Source: Pseudomonadota bacterium
GTDB lineage: Bacteria > Pseudomonadota > Gammaproteobacteria > Burkholderiales > Burkholderiaceae_C
Reading direction: 5' to 3'
Assembly (NCBI GenBank): GCA_020161775.1
Contig: JAIUOW010000006.1
Location: 62,001-126,000, forward strand
Length of the DNA stretch: 64,000 nucleotides
The notes below the pieces were generated by a model. That model saw only the letters and a list, made by a program, of their open reading frames with translations, had not been told where the DNA came from and searched no databases. The translations under genes and the position numbers were made by a program. This document shows, piece after piece, positions 16,440 through 25,154 of this stretch; position 1 is the stretch's first letter; every line of letters starts with the position of its first letter.

Positions 16440-17532
16440 TTTCCCTGGCCGTGATGCTGTACTTGAACTGGTCGGGCTCCAGCGAGTCGTAGCGGCCGTT
16501 GGCGTTCTCGGCGTTGGGGTACATGAAGAAGCCGATCTTCGGCCCTTTGGAACCCGGCAGCGCCACGTCGTGCGCGGTGTTGAATGCCAGCCAGTTGCCT
16601 TCCCAGCCGCCGAACAGTGCCTTGTAGACCGGGGTCACCACGGGGTGGTTGGTGGTCTTGACCCATTCGGGCGTTTCCAGCCGCATGACCTTGCCCACGT
16701 CTGCCGGGTCCATGGCCACCCAGCCGTACTGGGCCAGGAACACCTCGGCCCGGCAGTGCTGGGCGCGCGCCAGGTTGGCCGGGTTGCCCGACAGTTCCTT
16801 GTAGCCAAAGGCCGACGGCACCAGCCGGATGCCGTACACGTCGCGCGCGGGCACGCCGGCGGCGCGGCACAGGCCAACAAGCAGCGCGTTGATGTCGCCG
16901 CACTTGCCGCCCATGTTGCCGGTCTCCAGCATGGCCTTGATGTCGCCGGTGCCGCAACCGCGCACCTTGGGCTCGCGGTAGGTGTTGGCCACGGTCCAGT
17001 CGTACAGGCGGCGGACCTTGTCCACATCGGTCTGAGCACCCTTGGTCACTTCCAGCGCGGTCTTTTTGACGATGCCGTCAGTGGGCATCAGGTCGGTGGC
17101 CTGGGTCCAGTATTTCAGCGTGGCGGGGTCTTCTTTGACGGCTGCCTTCTGGTTCCAGTCCTGCGCGCGGTTCTGCGTGCGAAAGCGGCTTGTCAGTTCC
17201 ACAAAAGGCCGGGCTTCGCCCTCGGCAAATTCAGCCACCAGCATCTTGGCGCCGTACTGTGCGTCCGCGGTCTGCTGCATGCTGCGCGCGTTGCCCGTCC
17301 AGGTGCTTTCCAGCGATTGCTGGTAGCTGGAGTCGATCGACGGAATGGGCAGCCAGACACGGGTGGCGCCCTTGGGGTTGGCAATGTCCACCCGCGTGGT
17401 GAATTCAAACGTGCGCCAGGCGCCGGGCTGGGGGTTGAAGGTACGCTCCTGGGCCAGCGCCGTGCCGGCCAGCGCGGGCAGCGCCAGGGCCGAGGAGGCC
17501 TGGATAAAGTGGCGGCGTGAAATGTCAGACAT
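16429..17532 (-). CDS. Tat-exported transglutaminase-like domain protein
   Basis: This 367-residue protein has a Tat signal (SRRHFIQASSALALPALAG) and a transglutaminase-like cysteine-protease core. The likely triad is C211 (MGGKCGDINALL), H259 (AQHCRAEVF) and D275 (WVAMDPADVG). The ATG at 17532 follows GGAGAC at good spacing. Such exported proteins are thought to act as peptidases or amidases in the periplasm; the substrate is unknown. It follows the TlpA gene on the same strand after 55 bases, so both may serve envelope protein maturation. Confidence 0.85.
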   Translation of the reverse strand: MSDISRRHFIQASSALALPALAGTALAQERTFNPQPGAWRTFEFTTRVDIANPKGATRVWLPIPSIDSSYQQSLESTWTGNARSMQQTADAQYGAKMLVAEFAEGEARPFVELTSRFRTQNRAQDWNQKAAVKEDPATLKYWTQATDLMPTDGIVKKTALEVTKGAQTDVDKVRRLYDWTVANTYREPKVRGCGTGDIKAMLETGNMGGKCGDINALLVGLCRAAGVPARDVYGIRLVPSAFGYKELSGNPANLARAQHCRAEVFLAQYGWVAMDPADVGKVMRLETPEWVKTTNHPVVTPVYKALFGGWEGNWLAFNTAHDVALPGSKGPKIGFFMYPNAENANGRYDSLEPDQFKYSITAREIKA

Positions 17533-17587
17533 GGGGTCTCCTTGAACTCGGTTCAATTTTGCAAACGGGGTTGGTGAGCGGCACGCG

Positions 17588-18136
17588 CTACCGGGAGACA
17601 GTGCGCAACAACGGCTCGATCAGGCGGGCTGCGTCAGGTCCGGCCCAATCATACTCACCGGTGACGACAATGCGCGGTTTGCCTGCGGCATCAATGATCA
17701 CCGTCGTCGGGAATATGCGGCGCGTCCAGGCCTTGGCCGCCGCGCCGTCGCGGTCCAGCACGACAGGCAGGCGGATGTTCACGGTTTCCAGGTAGCGGCG
17801 GATGCGGGGCTCTGCCTCCTGGTAATTGACGGCCAGCACCACGACATCCTGTGGATGCTTTTGCGCCAGCGCGTCAAGCGACGGCATCTCGGCGCGGCAG
17901 GGCTCGCACCAGGTGGCCCAGAAATTGAGCACCACCACCTTGCCCTTCAGTCGGGCCAGTTGCCAGGGCTGACCGTCCAGGCCGGCCAGCGACAGCGGGG
18001 GCGCCGCCTTGTTGCGCGGCCACGGCGTGATTTCATACGAGGCCAGCACCGGCGCAGGCACCAGCGCAGCAACGGCTAACCCCAAGGCAGCCAGGGCGCG
18101 GACGGCGTACAGGCGCAAGCTCATCATGGCGGGCAT
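17588..18136 (-). CDS. TlpA/ResA-type thioredoxin-like protein
   Basis: This protein of about 182 residues has a signal or membrane anchor (about 10-32) and a thioredoxin fold with the active-site pair C77/C80 in WATWCEPC. A cis-proline segment (IFPTTVIIDAAG) follows. Proteins of this type reduce disulfides outside the cytoplasmic membrane, for example during cytochrome c maturation. Three Met codons are possible starts within the first five residues. It is divergent from the FAD/SelD fusion with only 31 bases between the start codons. Confidence 0.87.
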   Translation of the reverse strand: MPAMMSLRLYAVRALAALGLAVAALVPAPVLASYEITPWPRNKAAPPLSLAGLDGQPWQLARLKGKVVVLNFWATWCEPCRAEMPSLDALAQKHPQDVVVLAVNYQEAEPRIRRYLETVNIRLPVVLDRDGAAAKAWTRRIFPTTVIIDAAGKPRIVVTGEYDWAGPDAARLIEPLLRTVSR

Positions 18137-18167
18137 GGTACAGGCACGGTGCGGCTACGATGGCGCA

Positions 18168-20459
18168 ATGCACGCCCCCGAGCAACCCATCCTGCGCGAC
18201 ATTGTCCTGATCGGCGGCGGCCACAGCCATGTGGGCGTGCTGCGCCGCTTTGGCATGAAGCCCGAGCCTGGCGTACGCCTCACCCTGATCTGCACCGACG
18301 CCCACACGCCGTATTCCGGCATGCTGCCGGGCTACATCGCGGGCCACTACAGCTATGACGACGTGCACATCGACCTGGCGCGCCTGGCGGTGTTTGCCGG
18401 CGCCCGGTTCTACCGCGACGAGGTGGTGGGCATCGACCGCGCGGCAGGCAAGGTGCTGTGCCGCAACCGGCCGCCGGTGCCGTACGACCTGTGCGCCATC
18501 AACACCGGCTCCACGCCTCAGGTGGCGCGCGTGCCCGGTGCGGCCGCGCATGCGGTGCCGGTCAAGCCCATCCACCAGTTCAACCAGCGCTGGCTGGCCC
18601 TGCTGCAGCGCGTGCGGGCCCATGCGGGCACCACCACCATCGCGGTGGTAGGCGGTGGCGCGGGCGGCGTGGAGCTGACGCTGGCCATGCAGTATCGGCT
18701 GCGCCGCGAGCTGCAGGCGCTGGGGCGCAACCCCGACGAGTTGGTGTTTCACCTGTTCACGCGCGACGCGCACATCATGCCCACGCACCACGCTGGCGTG
18801 CGCGCGCGCTTTGCGCGCGTGCTGGCGCAGCGCGGCGTGCAGGTGCACACCCAGGCCGAGGTGCGCGAGCTCACCGCCGGCCACCTTGTCACCACCGGCG
18901 GCCAGGCCCTGGCGGCCGACGAGATCATGTGGGTCACGCAAGCCGGCGGCCCCGCCTGGCTGCGGGGCACGGGCCTGGCCCTGGACGACAACGGCTTTGT
19001 ACGCGTGAACGCCCAGCTGCAAAGCGTGAGCGACGGGCGTATCTTTGCCGCAGGCGACGTGGCCGCGCTCGAGCCCCGCGCACTGGAGAAGGCCGGCGTG
19101 TTTGCCGTGCGCATGGGCGCGCCGCTGGCCGACAACCTGCGCCGCAGCGCGCGCGGCGAGCCGCTGCGCCCCTACCGCCCGCAGCGCCACTGGCTGGCCC
19201 TGATCAGCACCGGCGACCGTTATGCGGTGGCCTCGCGTGGCCAGGGGCCGCTGGGTCTGCGCTTTGGCGGTGAATGGGTCTGGCGATGGAAGGACTGGAT
19301 CGACCGGCGCTTCATGCAGCGCTTCAGCCAATTCCCGTCCATGGACGCCCAGCGCAGCGCGCCTGCCGCCCCGCAGCTGGCGCTGACGGCCGATGAATCG
19401 CAACAGGCGATCTCGGCCATCGCCATGCGCTGTGGTGGCTGCGGCGCCAAGGTGGGCGCCACGGTGCTGTCGCGCGCCTTGGGCGCGCTGCATCCGGTGG
19501 ACCGCGACGACGTGGTGATCGGCCTGCACGCGCCCGATGACGCCGCCGTGGTGCGCGTGCCGCCGGGCAAGGCCATGGTGCACACCGTGGACTTCTTTCG
19601 CGCGTTCATTGACGACCCGTACCTGTTTGGCAAGGTCGCCGCCAACCATGCGCTGGGCGACGTGTTTGCCATGGGCGGCGAACCGCAGTCGGCCACCGCC
19701 GTGGTCACGGTGCCGCCGGGGCTGGAGTCCAAGGTGGAGGATCTGCTGTTCCAGATGATGACCGGCGCCATGGAAGTGCTGAACGCCGCCAACTGCGCGC
19801 TGGTGGGCGGCCACACCGGCGAGGGCAAGGAACTGGCCCTGGGCTTTGCCATCAACGGCCTGGTGGACGACGACCTGCGCACCGTGCTGCGCAAGGGCGG
19901 CCTGAAACCCGGCGACGCGCTGGTGCTGACCAAGCCCATGGGCACCGGCACCCTGTTTGCAGCCCATGCACGCGGCGCGGCGCGCGGGCGCTGGATCGAC
20001 GCCGCGCTGCAGTCCATGGTGGTGTCCAACCAGCGCGGCGCGCAGGTGCTGCTGGCGCACGGCGCCACGGCCTGCACCGACCTGACGGGCTTTGGCCTGC
20101 TGGGCCATCTGGTGGAGATGACCAAACCGTCCGGCGTGGACGCCGAGCTGTGGCTGCAAGCGCTGCCGCTGCTGGACGGCGCGCAGGAATGCGTGGCCGC
20201 GGGCATCACCAGCTCACTGGCGCCAGCCAACGTGCGGCTGCGCCGGGCGCTGCGCAATCAGGCGGAATTTGTGAACCACCCGCGCTACGCCCTGCTGTTT
20301 GACCCGCAAACCGCGGGTGGCCTGCTGGCCAGCGTGCCGGCGGACCGCGTGCAGGGCTGCGTGGCCGCGCTGCGACAGGCGGGCTACACGCACACGGCCG
20401 TCATCGGCCGCATCCTGGCCAGCGGCGAGGCGCTGGAGCCCGTCACGCTTGTGGGCTGA
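18168..20459 (+). CDS. selD: Bifunctional FAD-dependent oxidoreductase / selenide, water dikinase
   Basis: This 763-residue fusion has residues 1 to about 390 forming an NDH-2-like FAD oxidoreductase (DIVLIGGGHSHVG; second nucleotide site VVGGGAGGVEL). From about residue 410 it is a full selenophosphate synthase. The SelD active-site region GGCGAK has Cys at 425 and Lys at 428, matching C17 and K20 of the Escherichia coli enzyme, so it is the cysteine form. SelD makes selenophosphate from selenide and ATP for selenouridine in tRNA or selenocysteine. The fused oxidoreductase may supply reduced selenium. No selA, selB, tRNA-Sec or mnmH is in the window. Confidence 0.92.
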   Translation: MHAPEQPILRDIVLIGGGHSHVGVLRRFGMKPEPGVRLTLICTDAHTPYSGMLPGYIAGHYSYDDVHIDLARLAVFAGARFYRDEVVGIDRAAGKVLCRNRPPVPYDLCAINTGSTPQVARVPGAAAHAVPVKPIHQFNQRWLALLQRVRAHAGTTTIAVVGGGAGGVELTLAMQYRLRRELQALGRNPDELVFHLFTRDAHIMPTHHAGVRARFARVLAQRGVQVHTQAEVRELTAGHLVTTGGQALAADEIMWVTQAGGPAWLRGTGLALDDNGFVRVNAQLQSVSDGRIFAAGDVAALEPRALEKAGVFAVRMGAPLADNLRRSARGEPLRPYRPQRHWLALISTGDRYAVASRGQGPLGLRFGGEWVWRWKDWIDRRFMQRFSQFPSMDAQRSAPAAPQLALTADESQQAISAIAMRCGGCGAKVGATVLSRALGALHPVDRDDVVIGLHAPDDAAVVRVPPGKAMVHTVDFFRAFIDDPYLFGKVAANHALGDVFAMGGEPQSATAVVTVPPGLESKVEDLLFQMMTGAMEVLNAANCALVGGHTGEGKELALGFAINGLVDDDLRTVLRKGGLKPGDALVLTKPMGTGTLFAAHARGAARGRWIDAALQSMVVSNQRGAQVLLAHGATACTDLTGFGLLGHLVEMTKPSGVDAELWLQALPLLDGAQECVAAGITSSLAPANVRLRRALRNQAEFVNHPRYALLFDPQTAGGLLASVPADRVQGCVAALRQAGYTHTAVIGRILASGEALEPVTLVG

Positions 20460-20590
20460 CGGGCGGCCATGTCACCCCTCGACGTAGTTAGTGCCCACAA
20501 ACTTACATCCATTCACACGCCACTCACATTCGCCTAAGAATGCGGGCTTACCCTTAAGAACTTCGCTATCCATTGGATTGAACTCTGCAA

Positions 20591-20617
20591 TTAGCACTCG
20601 ATCCATAGGAGTGCTAA
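20591..20617. promoter_or_regulatory. CIRCE element (HrcA operator) upstream of rpoH
   Basis: The sequence TTAGCACTC, nine bases, GAGTGCTAA is a perfect match to the CIRCE inverted repeat bound by the heat-shock repressor HrcA. It ends 27 bases before the rpoH start, in or near the expected promoter. A possible -35 (TTGAAC, 20578-20583) lies just upstream, which would place the operator over the promoter. CIRCE is best known in front of groESL and dnaK, so its position here suggests HrcA controls the sigma factor itself. Confidence 0.93.
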
Positions 20618-20644
20618 TATTTAGGAATTGAAAGGAGTTCTGGT

Positions 20645-21577
20645 ATGACAAACCCGACTGGAGCCTCTACCGCCGCGCTGACCGTTGCCAACCCTTGGGC
20701 CGTCGTGCCCTCGCTGGGCAACCTGGACGCGTACATTTCTGCCGTCAACCGCCTGCCCATGCTTACGCTGGAAGAAGAGCAGACGTTCGCGCGCAAACTC
20801 AAGGAAACCAACGACATCGAGGCCGCCGGAAAGCTGGTGTTGTCACACCTGCGTCTGGTGGTGTCGGTGTCGCGCAAGTACCTGGGCTACGGCCTGCCCC
20901 ATGGCGACCTGATCCAGGAAGGCAACATTGGCCTGATGAAGGCCGTCAAGCGTTTTGACCCCGACCAGGGCGTGCGCCTGGTGAGCTACGCGCTGCACTG
21001 GATCAAGGCTGAAATCCACGAATACATCCTGAAAAACTGGCGCATGGTCAAGGTCGCCACGACCAAGGCCCAGCGCAAGCTGTTCTTCAACCTGCGCTCC
21101 ATGAAGCAGGGCTTCAAGGACGACGCCGATGTGGAAACCCACCGCGAGACGCTGACCGACGCGCAGATCGACGTGATGGCGAAAGAGCTGAACGTCAAGC
21201 GGGAGGAAGTCATCGAGATGGAAACCCGCATGTCCGGCGGCGACGTGATGCTGGACCCGGCGCCCAATGACGACGGCGAAGAAGGCTTTGGGCCTATCGC
21301 CTACCTGGCCGACGCCAGCCATGAGCCCACCCAGATGATGGAATCGCGTCAGCGCGACGTGCTGGCCAGCGACGGTATTGCCACCGCCCTGCAGGCGCTG
21401 GACCCGCGCAGCCGCCGCATCGTGGAAGAGCGCTGGCTCAAGGTCAACGACGACGGCTCGGGCGGTCTCACGCTGCACGACCTGGCTGCGGAGTACGGCG
21501 TGAGCGCCGAGCGCATCCGCCAGATCGAGGTGGCCGCCATGAAGAAAATGAAAAAGGCGCTGGCGGCATACGCCTGA
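20645..21577 (+). CDS. rpoH: Heat-shock sigma factor sigma-32
   Basis: This 310-residue sigma-70 family factor has the sigma-32 signature QRKLFFNLR (RpoH box), region 2 (GDLIQEGNIGLMKAVKRFDP) and a region 4 helix-turn-helix at the end (YGVSAERIRQIEVAAMKKMK). It directs RNA polymerase to heat-shock promoters for chaperones and proteases. A strong AAAGGAG precedes the ATG. A perfect CIRCE operator in the leader suggests transcriptional repression by HrcA in addition to the usual protein-level control. A clear terminator follows the gene. Confidence 0.95.
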   Translation: MTNPTGASTAALTVANPWAVVPSLGNLDAYISAVNRLPMLTLEEEQTFARKLKETNDIEAAGKLVLSHLRLVVSVSRKYLGYGLPHGDLIQEGNIGLMKAVKRFDPDQGVRLVSYALHWIKAEIHEYILKNWRMVKVATTKAQRKLFFNLRSMKQGFKDDADVETHRETLTDAQIDVMAKELNVKREEVIEMETRMSGGDVMLDPAPNDDGEEGFGPIAYLADASHEPTQMMESRQRDVLASDGIATALQALDPRSRRIVEERWLKVNDDGSGGLTLHDLAAEYGVSAERIRQIEVAAMKKMKKALAAYA

Positions 21578-21619
21578 CCTGCGCCCGCGCATACGTAACC
21601 CTTCGTATCGCTGCCCAAG

Positions 21620-21644
21620 GCCCGGAGTTTCCGGGCTTTTTTTT
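21620..21644 (+). terminator. Rho-independent terminator of rpoH
   Basis: A perfect 7-bp stem, GCCCGGA-GTT-TCCGGGC, is followed by eight T residues. It lies 42 bases after the rpoH stop and 15 bases before the next start codon, so the following gene needs its own promoter or readthrough. Confidence 0.92.
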
Positions 21645-21658
21645 GCAACAATTTCCCC

Positions 21659-23371
21659 GTGAATTACAAGAACATCTGGTGGGCGGGGTTGCTGTGGCTT
21701 GTGGGGCTTTTCCAGGGCGTCGCTGCCCAGGATCTGCCCGGCCCCATCGACCTGCAGACCAACGCGCCCCTGGTGTCGCTGGACGGGCGCAGCGTCTTCT
21801 GGATCGACCCCACCGGCGCGGCCACGATCGACCAGGTGGCCACGGATGAGACGGCCGTCTGGACCGTGCGCATGCCCGCCGCGCAATACAACATCGACGG
21901 CAAGGCACTGTGGGTGCGCTTTGACGTGCGCCAGCAGAACCCGGCAAGCCACTGGTTCCTGGAGCTGGCTTCCTCCGGGCTGGACCGCGTGCAGCTGTTT
22001 CACCGCGGGGCCGACGGGCAGTGGCACATGCAGGAGGCTGGCGACTCGCGCCCTGTTTCGGCCTGGCCGCTGCCCGGCAGGTTTCCCACTTTCGAGGTGA
22101 CGGGCCACAGCCGCGACGTCACGCGCTTCTGGCTGCGCGTCGAGCACACGCGCGTCAACTTCGCAACACCCATCGCCCTGGCCAGCCAGGCCACCGTGAC
22201 GGCTTCGCGCGAACGCGAGCAGTTCCTGCTGGGCGCGTATTTCGGGCTCGCAGCGCTGATCACCCTCGTGGCGGCTGCCAATGCCGCAGTGTTCCGCGAC
22301 CGTGTCTTTGCAGCCTACGCCGTCTATGTGCTGGCACTGGGTATAGGCCAGCTGGCGTACCTGGGCGTGGGCGCACAGCATGTGTGGACGAACTGGCTGA
22401 CCTGGAACTTCCATGCCACCTTTGTGCTGCCTGGCATCTCGTCGGCCGTGGGCCTGTGGTTTGTACGCATGGTTACCGAGCCGGCCCGTTTCTCGCGCAG
22501 GCTCGACCTTGCCGTCTGGGCGCTGATCGGCCTGTTGCTGGCCGCCGTGGCACTGGACACGGTGATGCAGTCGCGCCCCACCTTCGGCGCGGTCATGCTG
22601 CTGACGGTGGCGGCGCTGGCGCTCATCATGGTGCTGATCGGCATGGTGTGGGCGCAAGGCGACGACCCGGCCATCCGCGTGATCGCGCTGGGCTTTTTGC
22701 CGGTGGCGGTGATGGCGCTGTTCCCGCTGGCGCGCGGGCTCAACCTGATCCCCACCAGCGGCCTCACGCGCTACGGCCTCACCATTGGCGCCGCACTGGA
22801 AATGCCCATCCTGTTCTATGCGCTGAGCCTGCGCGGCACCCTCCGGCGTGAAGCCCAGGTGCGCGCGGCCGCGCTGTCGCGCACCGACCCGCTGACAGGG
22901 CTGGCCCACGCGCGCACGCTGGTGGCCCGCCTCGAGGGCGCGCTGGCCCGCAGCCGCAGCCAGGCGCACCGGTGCGCCTTGCTGACCGTGCGGCTGTCCA
23001 ACCACGAGGCCATTGCGGCGCAGCATGGCAAGGAGGCGGGCGACCGTGCGCTGGTGCTGGCCGCGTCGCGCCTGCGCCGCTGCGTTGCCGACGTGGACAT
23101 GGCTGCGCGCGTGGGCGAGCACCAGTTTGCGCTGCTGCTGGAAGGCCCCACCACCGACGTTGTGGCCCAGGACTGTGCCACCCGCGTCGTGGCCAGCGGC
23201 CTGCGCGAATCCGAAGCGCTGCCAGCTGGCGTGACGCTGCGTTTTCACGTGGCCGTGGCCATGCTGCCCGACGACCGGCGCGATGCCGCCGGTTCCCTGC
23301 AGTGGCTGCTGGCCCTGGTGAATGACATGGCGCAGGACCAGCGCAAATCCATCCGCACCGCCAACTTCTGA
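21659..23371 (+). CDS. 7TMR-DISM sensor protein with degenerate GGDEF domain
   Basis: This 570-residue protein has a signal peptide, an extracellular 7TMR-DISMED2-like beta domain (about 25-185), seven membrane helices (about 195-385) and a C-terminal GGDEF-fold domain (about 405-570). The domain begins SRTDPLTGLAHARTL, as in diguanylate cyclases. The catalytic GG(D/E)EF signature is replaced by VGEHQF, so cyclic di-GMP synthesis is unlikely. The protein is probably a receptor or a nucleotide-binding sensor. The start is a GTG close behind the rpoH terminator. The ligand is unknown. Confidence 0.85.
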   Translation: MNYKNIWWAGLLWLVGLFQGVAAQDLPGPIDLQTNAPLVSLDGRSVFWIDPTGAATIDQVATDETAVWTVRMPAAQYNIDGKALWVRFDVRQQNPASHWFLELASSGLDRVQLFHRGADGQWHMQEAGDSRPVSAWPLPGRFPTFEVTGHSRDVTRFWLRVEHTRVNFATPIALASQATVTASREREQFLLGAYFGLAALITLVAAANAAVFRDRVFAAYAVYVLALGIGQLAYLGVGAQHVWTNWLTWNFHATFVLPGISSAVGLWFVRMVTEPARFSRRLDLAVWALIGLLLAAVALDTVMQSRPTFGAVMLLTVAALALIMVLIGMVWAQGDDPAIRVIALGFLPVAVMALFPLARGLNLIPTSGLTRYGLTIGAALEMPILFYALSLRGTLRREAQVRAAALSRTDPLTGLAHARTLVARLEGALARSRSQAHRCALLTVRLSNHEAIAAQHGKEAGDRALVLAASRLRRCVADVDMAARVGEHQFALLLEGPTTDVVAQDCATRVVASGLRESEALPAGVTLRFHVAVAMLPDDRRDAAGSLQWLLALVNDMAQDQRKSIRTANF

Positions 23372-23439
23372 CGCGCTGGCTACCTCGCACCGTTGTAGCA
23401 TTGCGCCCCTTCGACTTCCAACTCCCGAAAGAACGACTC

Positions 23440-24450
23440 ATGACCAAGCAATTTCCCCGCCGCTCCGCGCTGCTGGCCGCCATGGCCCTGGCCTGCACAG
23501 GCGCCCTGGCGCAAGCGCCGGCCAAGCCCGCCAAGGGCGCAGCGACTGCGCTGAACTGGCCGACCAAGCCCGTGCGCATCCTGGTGGGCTTTCCGGGCGG
23601 CTCCACGCCCGACCTGGTGGCCCGCACGATTGCCGAGCCGCTGTCCAGGGCGCTGGGCCAGCCGGTGGTGGTGGAAAACCGCGTGGGTGCGGGTGGCAAC
23701 ATCGCCGCCGACGCCGTGGCCAAGGCCACCGACAACCACACCATCGGCGTGATGATCAACGGCAACATGACCATCGCCAAGATGCTCAACCCGGCCACGC
23801 CGTTTGACCCCCTGAAAGACCTGGCCCCCATCAGCCTGATCGGCACCGCGCCGCTGATGCTGACCGCGCCGGCCACCGCCACGTTCAACAACGCACAGGA
23901 GTTCTTCCTGGCCGCGCGCAATGCCGGCGACAAATGGAGCTACGGCACGCCCGGCGTGGGCACCGTGGGCCACATCGGCATGGAGCTGCTCAAGACCAAG
24001 ACCAACATCAACCCGGTGCATGTGCCCTACCCCGGCAACCCGCAGGTGATCAACGCCATGATCGGCGGCCAGATCCACCTGTCGCTGCTGCCCCCGGGCC
24101 TGGCCGCCGCGCAGATCCGCGCGGGCAAGCTCAAGGCCGTGGGCGTCACATCGGTCAGCCGCAGCCCGCTGGTGCCTGAATACCCGAGCCTGGACGAAGG
24201 CGGTGTGCGCGGCTTCCAGCTGGAAATCTGGACGGCGGCCGCCGGCCCGGCGTCCCTGCCCAAGCCCATCGTGGCCAAGCTGTCGGGGCTGATCAGCGAA
24301 ATTGCCCGTTCGCCCGATGTGCGCCAGAAGCTGTTCCAGCAAGGGTGGCAGGTGGCCGGTACGTCCGCTGAAGGACTGGCCAACCGCATCAAGGCCGACA
24401 CCAACCTGCTGGGCGGCGTGATCGCCATGCGCGGCATCAAGGCGCAATAA
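23440..24450 (+). CDS. Bug/TctC-family periplasmic receptor
   Basis: This 336-residue tripartite tricarboxylate transporter receptor has an N-terminal signal peptide after MTKQFPRR (start chosen here, since the upstream Met lacks signal-peptide form). The family motifs KPVRILVGFPGGSTPDLVAR and VENRVGAGGNIAAD are present. Such proteins bind carboxylates or similar solutes and feed TctAB membrane pumps, which are missing here as for most Bug genes in Burkholderiales. The substrate is unknown. It stands alone, directly before a family-type GC-rich repeat. Confidence 0.88.
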   Translation: MTKQFPRRSALLAAMALACTGALAQAPAKPAKGAATALNWPTKPVRILVGFPGGSTPDLVARTIAEPLSRALGQPVVVENRVGAGGNIAADAVAKATDNHTIGVMINGNMTIAKMLNPATPFDPLKDLAPISLIGTAPLMLTAPATATFNNAQEFFLAARNAGDKWSYGTPGVGTVGHIGMELLKTKTNINPVHVPYPGNPQVINAMIGGQIHLSLLPPGLAAAQIRAGKLKAVGVTSVSRSPLVPEYPSLDEGGVRGFQLEIWTAAAGPASLPKPIVAKLSGLISEIARSPDVRQKLFQQGWQVAGTSAEGLANRIKADTNLLGGVIAMRGIKAQ

Positions 24451-24454
24451 ACAA

Positions 24455-24530
24455 GCCCCCACGCTCCCCCACTTCGTGTGGGTCGCTGCCCCCCGAGGGG
24501 GCCTTCGCGCCTTGGGACGGCCCGGCGGCG
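24455..24530. repeat. GC-rich intergenic repeat with CCCCCCGAGGGGGC palindrome
   Basis: This stretch, with the parts CCCCCACGCTCCCCCACTTC and CTGCCCCCCGAGGGGGCC, fills the gap between two convergent genes. From memory, very similar sequences are scattered between genes in many Comamonadaceae genomes. Only one copy is in this window, so its repeat nature cannot be shown here. It may work as a bidirectional terminator-like structure. Confidence 0.6.
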
Positions 24531-24554
24531 CTCAAGCTGGCTATTGCGCGTCGC

Positions 24555-25154
24555 TCAAGACTTGAGCAGCAGCCGGATATCGTCCGCCAGCGCCTGTGCA
24601 CCGCTGCCGTAGCGCGTGTACAGGCGGATGCGGCCCTGTGTGTCATACACAAAGCTGCCCGCCGAATGGTCCATGGTGTAGCTGGTGGGCGTCTTGCCGT
24701 CCACCTTCTTGTAATAGACCTTGTAGTCCTTGGCCATGGCGGCCAGCTGCTCGGCCGTGCCGCGCAGCGCCAGGAAGCTGGGATCGAAGTTGGCCATGTA
24801 GCCCTTGAGCACCTCGGGCGTGTCGCGCTCGGGGTCCACCGTGACGAAGATACCCTGCAGCTTGTCGCCGTCCTTGCCCAGCATGCGCTTGACCTCGGCC
24901 AGTTCGGCCAGCGCCGTGGGGCAGACGTCGGGGCATTGGGTGAACCCGAAGAACACCACCACCACCTTGCCGGCAAAGTCCTTGATGCTGCGCGGCTGGC
25001 CGTTATGGTCGGTCAGGTTGAAGTCACGCGCATATTCAGCGCCGGTGATGTCGATGGCGCGGAACTGCGGCTTGTCAGGCGAGCAGGCGGCCAGACCAGC
25101 CACACAGGCCAGCAGGAATGCGCGGCGGCCGAAGGCGTTTTGGGGGTAGGTCAT
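24555..25154 (-). CDS. SCO-family copper chaperone (SCO1/SenC)
   Basis: This 199-residue lipoprotein-type protein has a lipobox around LAAC (Cys24) and a thioredoxin fold with the copper-binding pair C74/C78 in [11 protein letters not shown] proteins deliver copper to the CuA centre of cytochrome oxidase subunit II. It is the last gene of the minus-strand assembly set and overlaps ctaB by four bases. The start MTYPQ at 25154 was chosen because it overlaps the ctaB stop. Confidence 0.92.
   Translation of the reverse strand: MTYPQNAFGRRAFLLACVAGLAACSPDKPQFRAIDITGAEYARDFNLTDHNGQPRSIKDFAGKVVVVFFGFTQCPDVCPTALAELAEVKRMLGKDGDKLQGIFVTVDPERDTPEVLKGYMANFDPSFLALRGTAEQLAAMAKDYKVYYKKVDGKTPTSYTMDHSAGSFVYDTQGRIRLYTRYGSGAQALADDIRLLLKS

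Noticed and set aside
18033-20159. Minus-strand open frame of 708 codons opposite the SelD fusion
   Set aside because: Purely antisense to a protein with complete active-site motifs; composition typical of a shadow frame.
20843-23401. Minus-strand open frame of 852 codons opposite rpoH and the 7TMR protein
   Set aside because: It lies antisense to two recognised genes and crosses the rpoH terminator; no motif, no ribosome binding site.
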